From: an uncultured Bariatricus sp.
GTDB taxonomy: Bacteria; Bacillota; Clostridia; Lachnospirales; Lachnospiraceae
Assembly: GCA_934320645.1 (NCBI GenBank)
Contig: CAKRFP010000048.1
Location: 1 to 13,493 of the forward strand
Direction of reading: 5' to 3'
DNA: 13,493 nt
The notes under the pieces are model-generated. The model ran no database searches. It had not been told where the DNA came from and saw only the letters and a program-made list of their open reading frames with translations. The translations under genes were made by a program, and so were the position numbers. Positions 13,335 to 13,493 of this stretch are shown in pieces. The first letter of the stretch is position 1, and every line of letters begins with the position of its first letter.

Positions 13335-13493
13335 TTATTCCAAACTTCCACTCACCGGGATGAGACTCCGCTTAAGAACCCCCTTCATATGAGCGATTGC
13401 GGTTCCATAGTTCGTGATCGGCACTCCCTGGTCTTCGGCACATTTGAGGCGGTACTGCATTTCGCGTTCGTTCAGGGTGCAGCCGCCGCAGTG
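13335..13493 (-). CDS. hydF: HydF, [FeFe]-hydrogenase maturation GTPase, C-terminal 52 residues only
   Basis: The 3' end of a gene running leftward from beyond the window edge. The visible residues begin HCGGCTLNEREMQYRLKCAE, continue through GVPITNYGTAIAHMKGVLKRS, and end in a TAA at 13337-13335. HCGGC matches the HCxxC half of the iron-sulfur ligand motif (CxH...HCxxC) in the C-terminal cluster domain of HydF. NEREMQYR and DQGVPITNYG...AYMKG-type sequence are characteristic of the family's end. HydF is the scaffold and carrier on which the diiron subcluster is built before transfer to the hydrogenase. The GTPase and dimerisation domains lie outside the window. It is convergent with dapL. 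Confidence 0.85.
   Translation of the reverse strand, partial: HCGGCTLNEREMQYRLKCAEDQGVPITNYGTAIAHMKGVLKRSLIPVSGSLE

Overview
The window reads as chromosomal DNA of a Gram-positive, low- to moderate-GC anaerobe of the Clostridia, most likely a Lachnospiraceae gut bacterium. The grounds are the gene families and their order (pstSCAB-phoU followed directly by a two-component pair), purine-rich AGGAGG ribosome sites, an alpha-type glutamine synthetase, the DapL route to diaminopimelate, and an [FeFe]-hydrogenase maturase (HydF) at the right edge. The genus cannot be fixed from the sequence alone.

Layout. Positions 1-6273 hold a phosphate-starvation operon on the plus strand: a promoter with Pho-box-like repeats, then pstS, pstC, pstA, pstB, phoU, a PhoB/PhoP-type response regulator and a PhoR-type histidine kinase. 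Gaps are tiny or genes overlap, so transporter and sensor are probably one transcript. Positions 6274-7312 hold a promoter, a terminator hairpin and a lone TetR-family regulator. Positions 7313-8391 hold pta (phosphotransacetylase), a consensus promoter and a strong terminator-type hairpin. Positions 8392-12599 hold a structured leader and a tight cluster glnA, ANTAR regulator, dapF, dapL, joining ammonia assimilation to lysine/peptidoglycan precursor synthesis. Positions 12600-13334 have no gene but hold two large palindromic elements in opposite orientation, with smaller hairpins between them. The 3' end of hydF lies on the minus strand at 13335-13493, convergent with dapL.

How it fits together. 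PstS captures phosphate, PstCA form the channel, PstB drives it, and PhoU with the kinase/regulator pair reads transport state and should control the promoter at the front. The glnA cluster makes glutamine, and its second gene encodes an RNA-binding ANTAR protein with a degenerate receiver. That protein is a plausible antiterminator for the hairpin-rich glnA leader.

Most noteworthy. (1) The two intergenic elements (about 266 and 250 nt) are long stems capped by the same T-shaped three-way junction. The caps are about 85% identical by hand alignment, with three compensatory base-pair swaps, while the long arms differ in sequence yet still pair. This is a conserved folded repeat family that I cannot name. 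(2) PstS is circularly permuted: the half that is normally C-terminal comes first. (3) Two strong promoters sit immediately upstream of terminator-type hairpins, so that transcripts would begin with the hairpin.
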